Assembly (NCBI GenBank): GCA_963801475.1
Contig: CAWDEX010000001.1
Span: 1,054,001-1,118,000, forward strand
Origin: DAOMFB01 sp963801475
GTDB lineage: Bacteria; Acidobacteriota; Thermoanaerobaculia; UBA5066
Reading direction: 5' to 3'
DNA length: 64,000 nt
Both the position numbers and the translations under genes were made by a program. Shown piece after piece: positions 18,281 to 27,467 of the stretch (the first letter of the stretch is position 1; each line of letters starts with the position of its first letter). The notes under the pieces are model-generated. The model did not search any database and was not told the origin of the DNA. It worked only from the letters and a program-made list of their open reading frames with translations.

Positions 18281-19996
18281 TCACCTCGCCGGCGGCTTCG
18301 GCAGGACGACCTCCCGGATCCGGGCGACGGGGACGGGCCCCGGCTCGAGGACTCCGTCGAGGAAGGTCTTCAGCGAGAACGCCGCCCCGCCCCGCGCCTT
18401 CGCCTCCTCGTAGAGCGCCTGCAGCTCCCGGCTGCCGAGCCAGTAGGTCGTGATCTGGGGCGACGTCGTGATCGCCCGCGCCCACATGTTCTCCGCGAAG
18501 CGCTGGTCCTGGAGCGCCTCCTCGGTCACGAACCGGCGCACCTCCTCGCGCGTCATCCCCTTCGTGTGGACGCGGATGTCGACGATCGTCCGCGCGACGT
18601 TCTCCATCTGCTTCTTCAGGTGGGCGAGGCGGGGGAGCGGCCCGCCCCAGCCGAGGTCGAGGAGAAGCCGCTCGCAGAAGGTCCCCCACCCCTCGACGTA
18701 GACCTCGTCCGGAAAGAGCGACCGGACCTTCCGTGGGCCCCGAGCCGCCCGTTTCGCCTGCAGGTAGTGCCCCGGCAGGATCTCGTGCGGCGTGATCATG
18801 ACGTTGAAGTGGTGGTTGAAGTCGCGGAAGAAGGCGTCCCGCTCGGCCGGCGAGGCGCCTTCGGGCGGCGTCGGAAGGAAGAAGAGCGTCTTCGACTCGG
18901 GCGCGTAGGGGCCGGCCGGGTAGACGCCGCCGACGGACTGCCCGGAGAAGTAGGACGGAGAGACGTCGATCCGGAGCGTCAGGGGGTCGGGGAGGGTGAC
19001 GACCGGTCTTTCCGTCAGGAAGGCCTGGATTCCCTCCACCTGCCGGCGGTAGTCGTCGACGATCTCCGGGACGCTCTTCGCGCGGTCCTCGGCGATCCGG
19101 GCGAAGAGGCGCGCGAGGAGGACGCGGTCGCTCTCCGGCGCCGGCTCGCCGGGGAAGATCTCCCGCCAGACCGAGCGCCCGTAGGCCGCGGCTTCCGTCT
19201 TTTTGGCCGCGAGGGCCGACGTGGCTGCGGTGAGGAGCGAGTCGACCGGCTCCGTCACTCCCGTGCCGCGCCGGAGGCTCTCGGCGTAGAGCGACCCGAG
19301 CCGCGGCGAGCCGGTGGCTCGCCGGGCGGCGCCGTCCAGGAAATCGGCCAGAGCGCGAAGAGCGATCGCGGCGGCGGTTCCGGACGAAGCGGCCTCTCCG
19401 GAGGCGACGGAGCCGAGAGCCGCCGCCGCGCTGACGAACCCGTCGTCGTAGAAGGCGGCGGCGGCGCGGGCCTGAAGGGCTGCGAGGCCGCAGAGTTCCG
19501 GGGCGAGGCCGGAGGGCGGCGTCGTCGAGAGCGCCTCCCGGGCCTCCGCGGCGAGACGTGGAATGTGGCGGGCCCGCGCCCGCGCCCGCCGGTGCCGCTC
19601 GGCGAACGGGAGATCGTCACGGACGAGGACATGGACATGGGCGTTCGCGAGGATCTCCGTCCAGAAGAGCGGGTCGCGCTCGGGGCGTCTCCGGACGCCC
19701 CATTCGAAGAGGACGCGGTCGACGTGGCGGAGGAGGAGCTCCGCGTCGATCCGGTCGTCGCGTGAATGTCCGGGCACGGCGAGCGCCTCGCGGAGGCTCG
19801 TGGCCGACCGACGGTTGAACTCGAGCCACGCGGCGCGGCGGGAGGCAGGGAGAGACTCGAGGTCCTCGTCGTGGCCCGGCTTGCCCGCCTCGGTCGCCCG
19901 GGAGGGAAACGTGGCGAACCAGGCGTCGAGGTACGACTCCACGAGAGCGGGGAGAGGGGCGTCGAGGGCGGCGGCGAGGAGGAGAGCGGGGAGCAT
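18281..19996 (-). CDS. DUF885 family metallo-peptidase-like protein
   Basis: 571 residues, starting MLPALLLAAALDAPLPALVESYLDAWF, which reads as a short signal peptide and then the DUF885 beginning. The family motif TPHEILPGHYLQ (HExxPGH) and YVEGWGTFCERLLLD are both present, so zinc binding and hydrolase activity are likely to be kept. The family is thought to contain peptidases or other hydrolases of the periplasm. The ATG has no ribosome site but a TAGGAT box six bases before it, suggesting a leaderless transcript. It is followed on the same strand by rfbA (37 bases). Confidence 0.85.
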   Translation of the reverse strand: MLPALLLAAALDAPLPALVESYLDAWFATFPSRATEAGKPGHDEDLESLPASRRAAWLEFNRRSATSLREALAVPGHSRDDRIDAELLLRHVDRVLFEWGVRRRPERDPLFWTEILANAHVHVLVRDDLPFAERHRRARARARHIPRLAAEAREALSTTPPSGLAPELCGLAALQARAAAAFYDDGFVSAAAALGSVASGEAASSGTAAAIALRALADFLDGAARRATGSPRLGSLYAESLRRGTGVTEPVDSLLTAATSALAAKKTEAAAYGRSVWREIFPGEPAPESDRVLLARLFARIAEDRAKSVPEIVDDYRRQVEGIQAFLTERPVVTLPDPLTLRIDVSPSYFSGQSVGGVYPAGPYAPESKTLFFLPTPPEGASPAERDAFFRDFNHHFNVMITPHEILPGHYLQAKRAARGPRKVRSLFPDEVYVEGWGTFCERLLLDLGWGGPLPRLAHLKKQMENVARTIVDIRVHTKGMTREEVRRFVTEEALQDQRFAENMWARAITTSPQITTYWLGSRELQALYEEAKARGGAAFSLKTFLDGVLEPGPVPVARIREVVLPKPPAR

Positions 19997-20002
19997 GAGG
20001 CG

Positions 20003-20008
20003 ATCCTA
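20003..20008 (-). promoter_or_regulatory. -10 box (TAGGAT) for a leaderless DUF885 transcript
   Basis: Read on the minus strand, TAGGAT ends six bases before the ATG at 19996. With the usual 6-7 base distance from -10 to start of transcription, the mRNA would begin at the start codon. No good -35 is visible. It belongs to a recurring pattern in this window. Confidence 0.5.
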
Positions 20009-20112
20009 ATCGGTCGGGCTGGAACATCTTCCGCCCGGTTCCGTATTCTCCGGGGGATGGGGGGAAGTCTCTTCGGCCCGTGGCCCGGGAACAGAGGACA
20101 GAAAGGCCTTCC

Positions 20113-22551
20113 GTGAGGCGCTGGCTTCTCCCGGCCGCCGGCCTGCTGGGCCTCGTCGTCTACGCGGCGCTCCTGCCGCGATTCTCGGTCGTCCAGCCCC
20201 GGGGGCTCTCGATCACGCGCGGGGACGCCCGCCGGATTGCGGACGCCGAGGCGGAGAAACTCGGCGTCCCCCTCGGGCGGACGTACGCGGTGACGACGTG
20301 GGAAGACTCCGACATTCTCGAGAAGGAGTTCCGGTCGGACGCCTCACGGCGCCGCGCGGCGTCCGCCGACCCGGTCGTGGGACCACGCCTTGGCGGCTAC
20401 AAGGTCACCTATTTCCGGCTCGGGCTCGAGAAGTTCCCTTCCTTCGCCGAGGTCGTGGTCGGCGTGGACGGCCGCGTCCTCTGGGCCCTTCGCCGTTACC
20501 GGGCGGAAGAGGCCGGCGCCGCCCCGACCGCCGCCGCGCTCCGGCCGCGGGCCGACGCCTTCGTCGCCTCCCGCTCCTTCCCCGGCGCTCCGGATCCCGT
20601 CTTCGAGGACGTGCGCCCGACCGTTCTCCGCAGCCGGACGGACCACCTCTTCCGGTACCGCGTGCGCTCGTCGATGGCGACGGGGGACGTCGTCTTCTAC
20701 CTCGGCGTGCAGTACGCGGGGGAGGCCTTTGCCGGGTGGATCCTCCTCGAGGAGTACGCGGACGGCCGGCGCTTCCGCGACGACTTCGGAGGGAACGTCG
20801 CCCTCACGCTCGTCCGGTTCGGGCTGACCTTCGCCCTTCTGATCGGGCTCCTCGTCGTCTTCCTCAAGAAGTACCACGCGGGCGAAGTCGGCGTGGAGAC
20901 GGGCGGAATCGTCTTCGGCGTCATGATCGCGGTCTCGCTTCTCTTCAACATCCTGCTGGCGACGCTGTCGGGGTATGGCACGGGCCTCGGCAGCATCGAC
21001 GCGCGGCAGACGACCTGGGCCGTCGCCGGGTTCCGGTTCCTGCTCTACGACCTGCCGCTGTCGCTCCTGGTCTTCGTGGCGTGGTCCGTGGGCGAGAGCA
21101 ACGCCCGCGAGCGCTGGGGAGCGCGGCTCGCCTCCTTCGACGCCCTTCTGAAGGGGGACGCCCTGAACGCGACGGTCGGCGGCGCCCTTCTCACCGGCGT
21201 CGTGGCCGCCCCAGCGATAGCCGCCGCCACGCTCGTCGCGGGGCTGCCGCTGCTCCTTTCCGGGCGGGCCTTCCCGGCGCTCGGCGACGGCTCCATCGTC
21301 ATCCTCGGCTCGTCCGGGGCCGCTTTCACGGCCGTCGTCTCGTCGTTCATCGAGGCGATCACCGGCGCGACGGTCCCGCTCCTCTGCATCCTCGGGGCGT
21401 TCTGGAGGAAGGGGCGAATCGCCGTGGGCGTCATCCTGGCGGCAGCCGTCGGCGTCTTCATGATGGGCTTCGCACGCCCCGTCGGGCCGGTCCCGGCCGA
21501 GCTCGCGATCGGCCTCGGCGGTGCGGCCGCGGCGATCGCCGTCTTCCTCTCTTCCGACCTCCTGTCGGCCGCGACGGCCCTCTTCGGGGCGGCGCTCCTG
21601 ACGGCTTTCGGCCCGCTCCTCCCGGGCCTCTCGGGGGGCGCGGCGGCCGGGCCGGCCGCCGCGCTGGCCCTTCCCCTCGTCGTGCTGACGGGACTCGGTG
21701 CCGCCGGCGTCGCGACGCGGCGGCGCGTCGACTACGCCTACGACGACCTCGCCCCGCACGTGAAACGGATCGTCGAGCGCGAGCGGATCAAGGCGGAGAT
21801 CGACGCGGCGAACCGGATCCAGTCGGCGCTCCTGCCGAAGGGGGCGCCCGACCTGGCCGGCACGCGCATCGCGTCGCACTACCGCGCCGCGACCGAGATC
21901 GGGGGCGATTACTTCGACTTCCTGCCGCTTCCCGGCGGGCAGCTCGGCCTCGCCCTCGGCGACGTCTCCGGGCACGGGCTGACGAGCGGCATCGTCATGG
22001 CGATGGCGAAGTCGGCCCTGCTCGTCCAGGTGGGGTACGACGCCTCGCCCCGCCGGGTGCTCGAGGTCCTGAACGAGACGGTCCTGAAGACGGCGCCGAA
22101 GCGGATCCTCATGACGTTCTTCTTCGGCGTCCTCGACCTCGACCGGCGGACCCTGGTCTATTCCTCGGCCGGCCACCTGGACCCGTACGTCTTCCGGGCG
22201 GCGACGAGGACGCTCGACGAGCTGTCGGCGTGGGGCTTCCCGCTCGGGGTGAGGCGCCGGACCCCCTTCGCGCTCCACGAGACGACGTTCGCCCCCGGCG
22301 ACCGTCTGGTCCTCTACAGCGATGGCCTCATCGAGGCGCTGGACGACGACGGCGAGCCCTTCGGCTTCGACCGGTTCGAGACGCTCCTCGTGAAGCACGG
22401 CGCCGCCTCGTCGGAGGGGATCCGCGGCGCCCTCCTCGAGGCCGTGGGGTCGTTCACGCGGAATCGCCCGCCGGAGGACGACCAGACGCTCGTGGTCGTC
22501 TCCTTCGAGGAGGCCGTGGAGACCGCCGGACGCCTGCGTCGCGCGGGCTGA
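20113..22551 (+). CDS. Membrane-bound PP2C-type (RsbU/SpoIIE) phosphatase
   Basis: 812 residues from GTG 20113 (AAAGG seven bases upstream; N-terminus RRWLLPAAGLLGLVVYAALL is a natural membrane start). GTG 20080 is an alternative, adding 11 residues. Residues ~30-230 form an extracytoplasmic domain, ~235-560 hold about ten membrane segments, and ~580-800 are the PP2C domain. The domain has EIGGDYFDFLPL (metal-binding GGDxxD), LALGDVSGHGLTSG, and GDRLVLYSDGLIEA plus DDQTLVVV (last metal Asp). It would dephosphorylate an anti-sigma antagonist or similar protein in response to an outside signal. No partner switch genes are next to it. Confidence 0.88.
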   Translation: MRRWLLPAAGLLGLVVYAALLPRFSVVQPRGLSITRGDARRIADAEAEKLGVPLGRTYAVTTWEDSDILEKEFRSDASRRRAASADPVVGPRLGGYKVTYFRLGLEKFPSFAEVVVGVDGRVLWALRRYRAEEAGAAPTAAALRPRADAFVASRSFPGAPDPVFEDVRPTVLRSRTDHLFRYRVRSSMATGDVVFYLGVQYAGEAFAGWILLEEYADGRRFRDDFGGNVALTLVRFGLTFALLIGLLVVFLKKYHAGEVGVETGGIVFGVMIAVSLLFNILLATLSGYGTGLGSIDARQTTWAVAGFRFLLYDLPLSLLVFVAWSVGESNARERWGARLASFDALLKGDALNATVGGALLTGVVAAPAIAAATLVAGLPLLLSGRAFPALGDGSIVILGSSGAAFTAVVSSFIEAITGATVPLLCILGAFWRKGRIAVGVILAAAVGVFMMGFARPVGPVPAELAIGLGGAAAAIAVFLSSDLLSAATALFGAALLTAFGPLLPGLSGGAAAGPAAALALPLVVLTGLGAAGVATRRRVDYAYDDLAPHVKRIVERERIKAEIDAANRIQSALLPKGAPDLAGTRIASHYRAATEIGGDYFDFLPLPGGQLGLALGDVSGHGLTSGIVMAMAKSALLVQVGYDASPRRVLEVLNETVLKTAPKRILMTFFFGVLDLDRRTLVYSSAGHLDPYVFRAATRTLDELSAWGFPLGVRRRTPFALHETTFAPGDRLVLYSDGLIEALDDDGEPFGFDRFETLLVKHGAASSEGIRGALLEAVGSFTRNRPPEDDQTLVVVSFEEAVETAGRLRRAG

Positions 22552-22603
22552 CCCGCGGACGGCGTTGTAGACTTCCCGCCCGACGATGAAAGGAGTTCAT
22601 CAC

Positions 22604-23446
22604 GTGAAGACACTCATGCGGGGCGCCCTCGCCCTTCTGTTCGCGGCCGGCGTCGCGAACGCCCAGTTCGAGGGGATCGCCGAGATGAAGATCTCGACGA
22701 CCGGAGCCGGGAAGGAACAGACGACGATGAACGGCACGGGGAAGACCTACATCTCGAAGGTAGGCTGGCGGAGCGAGATCGAGATGTCGAACCCCGAGAT
22801 GTCGAAGATGACGGGCGGCAAGCCCTTCCGGATGGTCATGTTCGGCAAGCTCGCCGAGCCGGACATCGCCTACTCGGTCAACGACGCCATGAAGACCTAC
22901 GCCGTCATCAACACGAAGGAGATGCGGGATCTGGCCGGGAAGATCGAGAAGCAGGAGAAGAAGTTCACCGTGAAGAAGCTCGGGAAGGGCTCCGTCGCCG
23001 GGCTCTCGTGCGAGAACGTCCGGGTCACCGAGGACAAGGGCCCGCAGGAGATCGAGGCGTGTGTCTCGAAGGAGTTCCTGAGCGGCGAGTGGATGCGGGC
23101 GATGCAGCGCGGCGGACGCGGCGGCGACTGGATGAAGGCGCTGAAGGACGCCGGTCTCGAGGGCTACCCGGTCCGGATGGTCATGACGATGAGGGACCAG
23201 CCCGGCGTGAAGACGACGATGGAGATCACGAAGCTCGACCGCACGAGCGTCCCGGCGACGATGTTCGCGGTCCCGCCCGGCTACAAGGAAACCAGCATGA
23301 TGGGCAACTTTGCGCAGTCGCCCGAGCAGGCCAAGCAGATGGAGGACGCCCAGAAGCAGCTCCAGAAGGCGATGGAGAACATGACGCCCGAGCAGCGGAA
23401 GATGATCGAGGAGATGATGAAGAAGCAGGCGCCGAAGAGCCAGTAG
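22604..23446 (+). CDS. Secreted DUF4412 family protein
   Basis: 280 residues from GTG 22604, chosen because AAAGGAG lies eight bases upstream and the resulting N-terminus is a clean signal peptide (VKTLMRGALALLFAAGVANAQ). The mature part has the DUF4412 pattern: FEGIAEMKISTTG, then repeated YISKVGWRSEIEM and YAVINTKEM segments, and VPATMFAVPPGYKE near the end. The C-terminus is a Met/Gln/Lys-rich helix (EQAKQMEDAQKQLQKAMENM). The molecular role of this periplasmic or outer-membrane family is unknown. It follows the phosphatase by about 50 bases and may share its transcript. Confidence 0.82.
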   Translation: MKTLMRGALALLFAAGVANAQFEGIAEMKISTTGAGKEQTTMNGTGKTYISKVGWRSEIEMSNPEMSKMTGGKPFRMVMFGKLAEPDIAYSVNDAMKTYAVINTKEMRDLAGKIEKQEKKFTVKKLGKGSVAGLSCENVRVTEDKGPQEIEACVSKEFLSGEWMRAMQRGGRGGDWMKALKDAGLEGYPVRMVMTMRDQPGVKTTMEITKLDRTSVPATMFAVPPGYKETSMMGNFAQSPEQAKQMEDAQKQLQKAMENMTPEQRKMIEEMMKKQAPKSQ

Positions 23447-23458
23447 CCGGCGCCGCCG

Positions 23459-23854
23459 TCAGCGCTTCTCTTCCGTTCCGCGGGCCGGGCCTTTCGCCCG
23501 GCCCGTTTTCCTTCCGGTCCCGAGGCGCCGCTCGAGCCGTGCCACGAAGTCGAGGATCTCCTCCCCGGTCCGCTCGCCGGGGGCGAACTCCACCTCGATC
23601 GCCGCGTCGCCGCGGCTCACCTTCACCCTGACGCTTCGCCCCGTCCGCAGCGTCATCCAGGAGCCGAGGAGCTCGACGAGCTTCGGCAGAACCGCCGGGA
23701 GGACGGCGACGACGACGGCCCCCGCCACCGCGGCCTCGGCCGAGCGCGCCGTACCGCGCTGGCCGGCGAGGGCCCGGAGCCGCGCCGCGAGCGTGCGGGC
23801 CGCGGCAGCGGGACGCGCGAGAACCTCGACGCGGAGCGGGCGGGGCGCCGGCAT
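23459..23854 (-). CDS. Small protein with hydrophobic segment, weakly EACC1-like
   Basis: 131 residues, ATG 23854. There is an Ala/Arg-rich N-terminus, a hydrophobic stretch (AVAGAVVVAVLPAVLPKLVELLGSWM), then SVRVKVSRGDAAIEVEFAPG and a basic tail. The order hydrophobic helix - LGSWMxxRxGRSVRVKV - charged strand resembles effector-associated constant component (EACC1) proteins of bacterial signalling and conflict systems. The match is weak and no effector gene is adjacent. A TAGAAT box lies six bases before the start. The + strand terminator of the neighbouring gene is inside its 3' end. Confidence 0.55.
   Translation of the reverse strand: MPAPRPLRVEVLARPAAAARTLAARLRALAGQRGTARSAEAAVAGAVVVAVLPAVLPKLVELLGSWMTLRTGRSVRVKVSRGDAAIEVEFAPGERTGEEILDFVARLERRLGTGRKTGRAKGPARGTEEKR
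23481..23513 (+). terminator. Intrinsic terminator of the phosphatase/DUF4412 unit
   Basis: CGGGCCGGGC (23481-23490) and GCCCGGCCCG (23496-23505) form a perfect 10-bp GC stem with loop CTTTC, followed by TTTTCCTT. It lies 35 bases past the DUF4412 stop, inside the 3' coding end of the opposite-strand gene. Confidence 0.85.
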
Positions 23855-23860
23855 GCCGGG

Positions 23861-23866
23861 ATTCTA
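23861..23866 (-). promoter_or_regulatory. -10 box (TAGAAT), leaderless type
   Basis: TAGAAT on the minus strand ends six bases before the ATG at 23854, and no Shine-Dalgarno sequence is present. The box lies directly against the stop codon of the upstream ABC transporter gene. Confidence 0.5.
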
Positions 23867-25729
23867 GGCCGCGGCCTCCCGGTCCTTGAGCTGCAGCGCG
23901 TAGAGGCGGGCATAGAGGCCCCCCTTCGCGAGGAGCTCGTCGTGGGTTCCCGCCTCGCGGACCTCGCCGTGCGCAAGGACGAGGATGCTGTCGGCGCGGA
24001 CGACCGTGGAGAGGCGGTGGGCGACCACGATCGACGTGCGGCCGGCGAGGAGGCGCGCCACCGCCCGCTCGATCGCCGCCTCGGTCTCCGGGTCGACGCT
24101 GGACGTCGCCTCGTCGAGGATCAGGAGGCGCGGGTCGCGGACGAGGGCCCGCGCGAACGAAACGAGCTGCTTCTCGCCGACCGAGAGGCCGCCGCCCCGC
24201 TCCGTGAGGCGGGTGTCGATCCCCTCGGGGAGCCTCTCGAGGAGCCGCCCGAGCCCCACCTCCCGGCAGGCCGCCTCGACCGCCGCGCGCGGAACGGCCG
24301 GATCGAAGAAGGAGACGTTCTCGGCGATCGTGCCGGTGAAGAGGAAGGTGTCCTGCTGGACGATGCCGAAGTGCTCGCGGAAGCGGAGGGGGTCGAAGCG
24401 GCGGACGTCGGTGCCGTCGAGGAGAACGCGCCCGGACGTCACGTCGTAGAAGCGGAGGAGAAGGTTCAGGATCGTCGACTTCCCGGCGCCGGTGGCCCCC
24501 ACGAGCGCGACCGTCTGCCCCGGCGGGACGCGGAACGAGACCCCCTTCAGGATCTCCTCGCCCGGCTTGTACGAGAAGCGGACGTCCCGGAAGGCGACCT
24601 CGCCGCCGAGCGGCGACGGAACCGGGACCGGGTCGGACGGGGTCGTGATCGAGGGCGCCGCGTCGAGAAGCTGGAAGATCCTCTCCGACGAGGCCATGGC
24701 CGCCTGCAGGATGTTGTACTTCTCCGACAGGTCCATCAGCGGCCGGTAGAAGCGCTTCGAGTACTGGAGGAACGCGACGACCGCGCCGAGCGTCATCGAG
24801 CCCTTGATGACCTCGAAGCCGCCGTACCAGAGGATGGCGGCCATCCCGAGGGCCGAGAGGAAGTCGAGGGCGGGGTAGAAGACGGCGTAATAGAAGATCG
24901 AATCGATGTTCGCGGCGCGGTGGGCGTCGTTCACCGCCGAGAAGTCCCGCCGCGCGACGGCCTCCCGCCGGAAGAGCTGGACGACGCCGATGCCGGAGAG
25001 GTGCTCCTGGAGGAAGGCGTTGACGCGGGCGATCTTCACGCGGACGTCGCGGTAGGTGTCGCGCGCCCCCTTCCGGAACCAGTTCGTCACCCAGAGCATC
25101 GGCAGGAGGATCGCGAACGTGATCGCCGCGAGCGGCGCGTTCATCGTGAAGAGGAGGGCCACGATCCCGGCGAGGACGACGACGTCGCCGAGGAGGGCGA
25201 CGAAGCCCGACGTGAAGAGCTCGTTGAGCGCGTCGACGTCCGTCGTCAGCCGCGTCATCAGCCGGCCGACCGGGGTTCTGTCGAAGAGGGCGATGTCGGC
25301 CCGCTGCAGGTGGCCGAAGATCGCCTTCCGGAGGTCGTACATCACCCCCTGCCCCATCCGCGACGTCCAGGTCACCATGACGAATGTCAGGCCGAAGCCG
25401 AGGAGGGCCGCGGCGACGGAGAGCCCCGCGATCCACTCGATCCCGCGAGGCCCCGCCACGTCGACCCCGAACAGGGCGAAGAAGGCTTCCACGCCGCGGA
25501 CGGCGGCGGGCGCGCCCGTGGCCTTTCGCGTGAAGAGGAGGTCGACCGCCGCTGCCGTCAGGAGGGGCCCGGAGAGCTGGACGGCCGACTCGAGGAGGAG
25601 GACGACGACGGAACCGGCCACGTACCGCCGGTAAGGACGGGCGAGCGTCAGGAGCCTCCGGAAGAGCCGGGGCTCGAAGGCCTTGCCGAGCGTTTCCTCG
25701 TCGTGGTGATCGGGCGTGGATCCGGCCAT
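23864..25729 (-). CDS. ABC exporter subunit, catalytic-Walker-B half of a heterodimer
   Basis: 621 residues; ATG 25729 overlaps the stop of the partner gene (ATGA). Six membrane segments (residues ~30-330) are followed by a nucleotide-binding domain. Its motifs are Walker A GATGAGKST, signature LSVGEKQ (degenerate, usually LSGGQ), Walker B LLILDEATSSVD with the catalytic Glu, and H-loop VVAHRLST. Together with the partner, which has the reverse combination, this fits the heterodimeric type IV exporters such as TM287/288 or BmrCD. It probably exports lipid-like or drug-like molecules; the substrate is unknown. Confidence 0.93.
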   Translation of the reverse strand: MAGSTPDHHDEETLGKAFEPRLFRRLLTLARPYRRYVAGSVVVLLLESAVQLSGPLLTAAAVDLLFTRKATGAPAAVRGVEAFFALFGVDVAGPRGIEWIAGLSVAAALLGFGLTFVMVTWTSRMGQGVMYDLRKAIFGHLQRADIALFDRTPVGRLMTRLTTDVDALNELFTSGFVALLGDVVVLAGIVALLFTMNAPLAAITFAILLPMLWVTNWFRKGARDTYRDVRVKIARVNAFLQEHLSGIGVVQLFRREAVARRDFSAVNDAHRAANIDSIFYYAVFYPALDFLSALGMAAILWYGGFEVIKGSMTLGAVVAFLQYSKRFYRPLMDLSEKYNILQAAMASSERIFQLLDAAPSITTPSDPVPVPSPLGGEVAFRDVRFSYKPGEEILKGVSFRVPPGQTVALVGATGAGKSTILNLLLRFYDVTSGRVLLDGTDVRRFDPLRFREHFGIVQQDTFLFTGTIAENVSFFDPAVPRAAVEAACREVGLGRLLERLPEGIDTRLTERGGGLSVGEKQLVSFARALVRDPRLLILDEATSSVDPETEAAIERAVARLLAGRTSIVVAHRLSTVVRADSILVLAHGEVREAGTHDELLAKGGLYARLYALQLKDREAAA

Positions 25730-27459
25730 CAGGCGGCCTCCACTTCCTCGGCGAGCCGCTGGCGCTCGGCCAGCCGGGCGTAGGCGCCTCCCTTCGCGAG
25801 GAGCTCGTCGTGCGTGCCGGACTCGGCGACGCGGCCGCCCTCGAGGACGACGATCCGATCGGCGCTCCGGAGCGTCGAGAGGCGGTGCGACACGAGGAGG
25901 ACGGTCCGTCCTGCCGCGGCATCCTTCAGGCCGGAGAGGATCCGTGCTTCCGTCTCGGTGTCCACCGAGGAAAACGCGTCGTCGAGGAGCAGGACGGGGG
26001 CGGGAACCAGGAGCGCGCGCGCGAGCGCCGTCCGCTGCTTCTGTCCGCCCGAGAGGGTGATGCCGCGCTCGCCGACGATCGTTTCGAGCCCTTTCGGAAA
26101 GCGGTCCACGTCGGGCAGAAGGCCGGCCGCCTCCACGGCGCGTTCGACCTCCGGGCGCGGCGCGGCGGGACGGGAGAAAGCGACGTTCCCGGCGAGCGTG
26201 TCGGAGAAGAGAAACGTCTCCTGCGGGACGACGGCGACGTTCCGGCGGAGAACCGGGCGCGGAATCGAGGCGACGTCGCGCCCTCCAACGAAGATCGCGC
26301 CTGGCGGCGGCTCGTCCATCCGGAGGAGAAGCGACAGGATCGTCGACTTCCCGGCGCCGGTCCGTCCGACGAGCGCGACCGTCTCTCCGGCCCCGACGCG
26401 AAACGACACGCCGGACAGGACGGGCCGGCCCCCGCCGTACCCGAAGGTCAGGTCCCTCACCTCGATCTCTCCCGAGAGGCGCTCGTCCGGATCGCCCTCG
26501 TCGGGGAGCGGCTCGGCCTCCCAGATCTCGAGCATCCGGTTCCACGACGCGGAGCCCCGCTGCCAGAGGTTGACGACCCAGCCCAGCGCCGTGGCGGGCC
26601 AGATCAGCTCCATCATGTAGAGGGTGAACTCGACGTACTCGGCGACCGACATCGTCCCGGCGAGGATCAGCCGGCCGCCCGCCCAGAGCGTCGCGGCGAA
26701 GCCGCACCCGACGATGAGCTGCAGCACCGGGAAGTAGAGAGCGTTCAGCCGGGCGAGACCGAGGTTCCGGCGGCGGAGCTCGCGGTTCTTCGCGTCGAAC
26801 CGCGCTTCCTCCGCCGCTTCGCGGGCGAAGGCGCGGACGAGACGCGCCCCGGAGAAGTTCTCCTGCGCCTCCGCCGAGACCTCGCTGAAGAACTCCTGGA
26901 TCCGCGTGAAGCGCCGGTGCGTCGCCTGCCCGACGACCTTCGTCGCGATGGCGACGATCGGGAGGACCGAGATGCCGACGAGCGAGAGCCGGGGCGAGAC
27001 GAGGAACATCAGGACGATCGCCACGGTCCCGACGAAGAGCGTGTTCCCGGCCTGCATGATCCCGGGTCCGATCATCATCCGGACCGCCGAGAGATCGTTC
27101 ACCGCCCGAGCCATCAGGTCGCCGACGCGGTTCTGGCGGTACCAGACCGGGGGCAGGCGGAGGAAGTGGGAGAACAGGTCGGCGCGCATCTCGTATTCGA
27201 TGTCCCGGGAGGCGCCGATGAGGAGACGGCGGGTCAGGAAGAGGCAGATCGCGTCCCCGACCGCGAGGAGGACGATGATCCCCGCCGCGCGCGCGATCCG
27301 TCCCGTCGTGACGCCCGAGGAGAGCGCTTCGATGGCGCGCCGGACGAGCCGCGGCATCGAGAGGAAGAAGGCCGTGGAGCCCGCCATGGCGAGAAAGCCC
27401 CAGAGGTACGGGGCGGGGCGGCGGCGGAAGTAGTCCCAGAACCGGCGGACGTCTCTCAA
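25729..27459 (-). CDS. ABC exporter subunit, degenerate-site half of a heterodimer
   Basis: 576 residues from TTG 27459 (TTG AGA GAC GTC). It has six membrane segments, then Walker A GRTGAGKST, canonical signature LSGGQKQ, Walker B LLLDDAFSSVD in which the catalytic Glu is Asp, and H-loop VSHRLST. This Asp and the LSVGE signature of the partner would together form the non-hydrolysing site of a heterodimer. Its start has no ribosome site; a TAAAAT box lies eight bases upstream. It is divergent from the MacB-like efflux operon, 129 bases away. Confidence 0.93.
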   Translation of the reverse strand: MRDVRRFWDYFRRRPAPYLWGFLAMAGSTAFFLSMPRLVRRAIEALSSGVTTGRIARAAGIIVLLAVGDAICLFLTRRLLIGASRDIEYEMRADLFSHFLRLPPVWYRQNRVGDLMARAVNDLSAVRMMIGPGIMQAGNTLFVGTVAIVLMFLVSPRLSLVGISVLPIVAIATKVVGQATHRRFTRIQEFFSEVSAEAQENFSGARLVRAFAREAAEEARFDAKNRELRRRNLGLARLNALYFPVLQLIVGCGFAATLWAGGRLILAGTMSVAEYVEFTLYMMELIWPATALGWVVNLWQRGSASWNRMLEIWEAEPLPDEGDPDERLSGEIEVRDLTFGYGGGRPVLSGVSFRVGAGETVALVGRTGAGKSTILSLLLRMDEPPPGAIFVGGRDVASIPRPVLRRNVAVVPQETFLFSDTLAGNVAFSRPAAPRPEVERAVEAAGLLPDVDRFPKGLETIVGERGITLSGGQKQRTALARALLVPAPVLLLDDAFSSVDTETEARILSGLKDAAAGRTVLLVSHRLSTLRSADRIVVLEGGRVAESGTHDELLAKGGAYARLAERQRLAEEVEAA

Positions 27460-27467
27460 GGCCGGGT

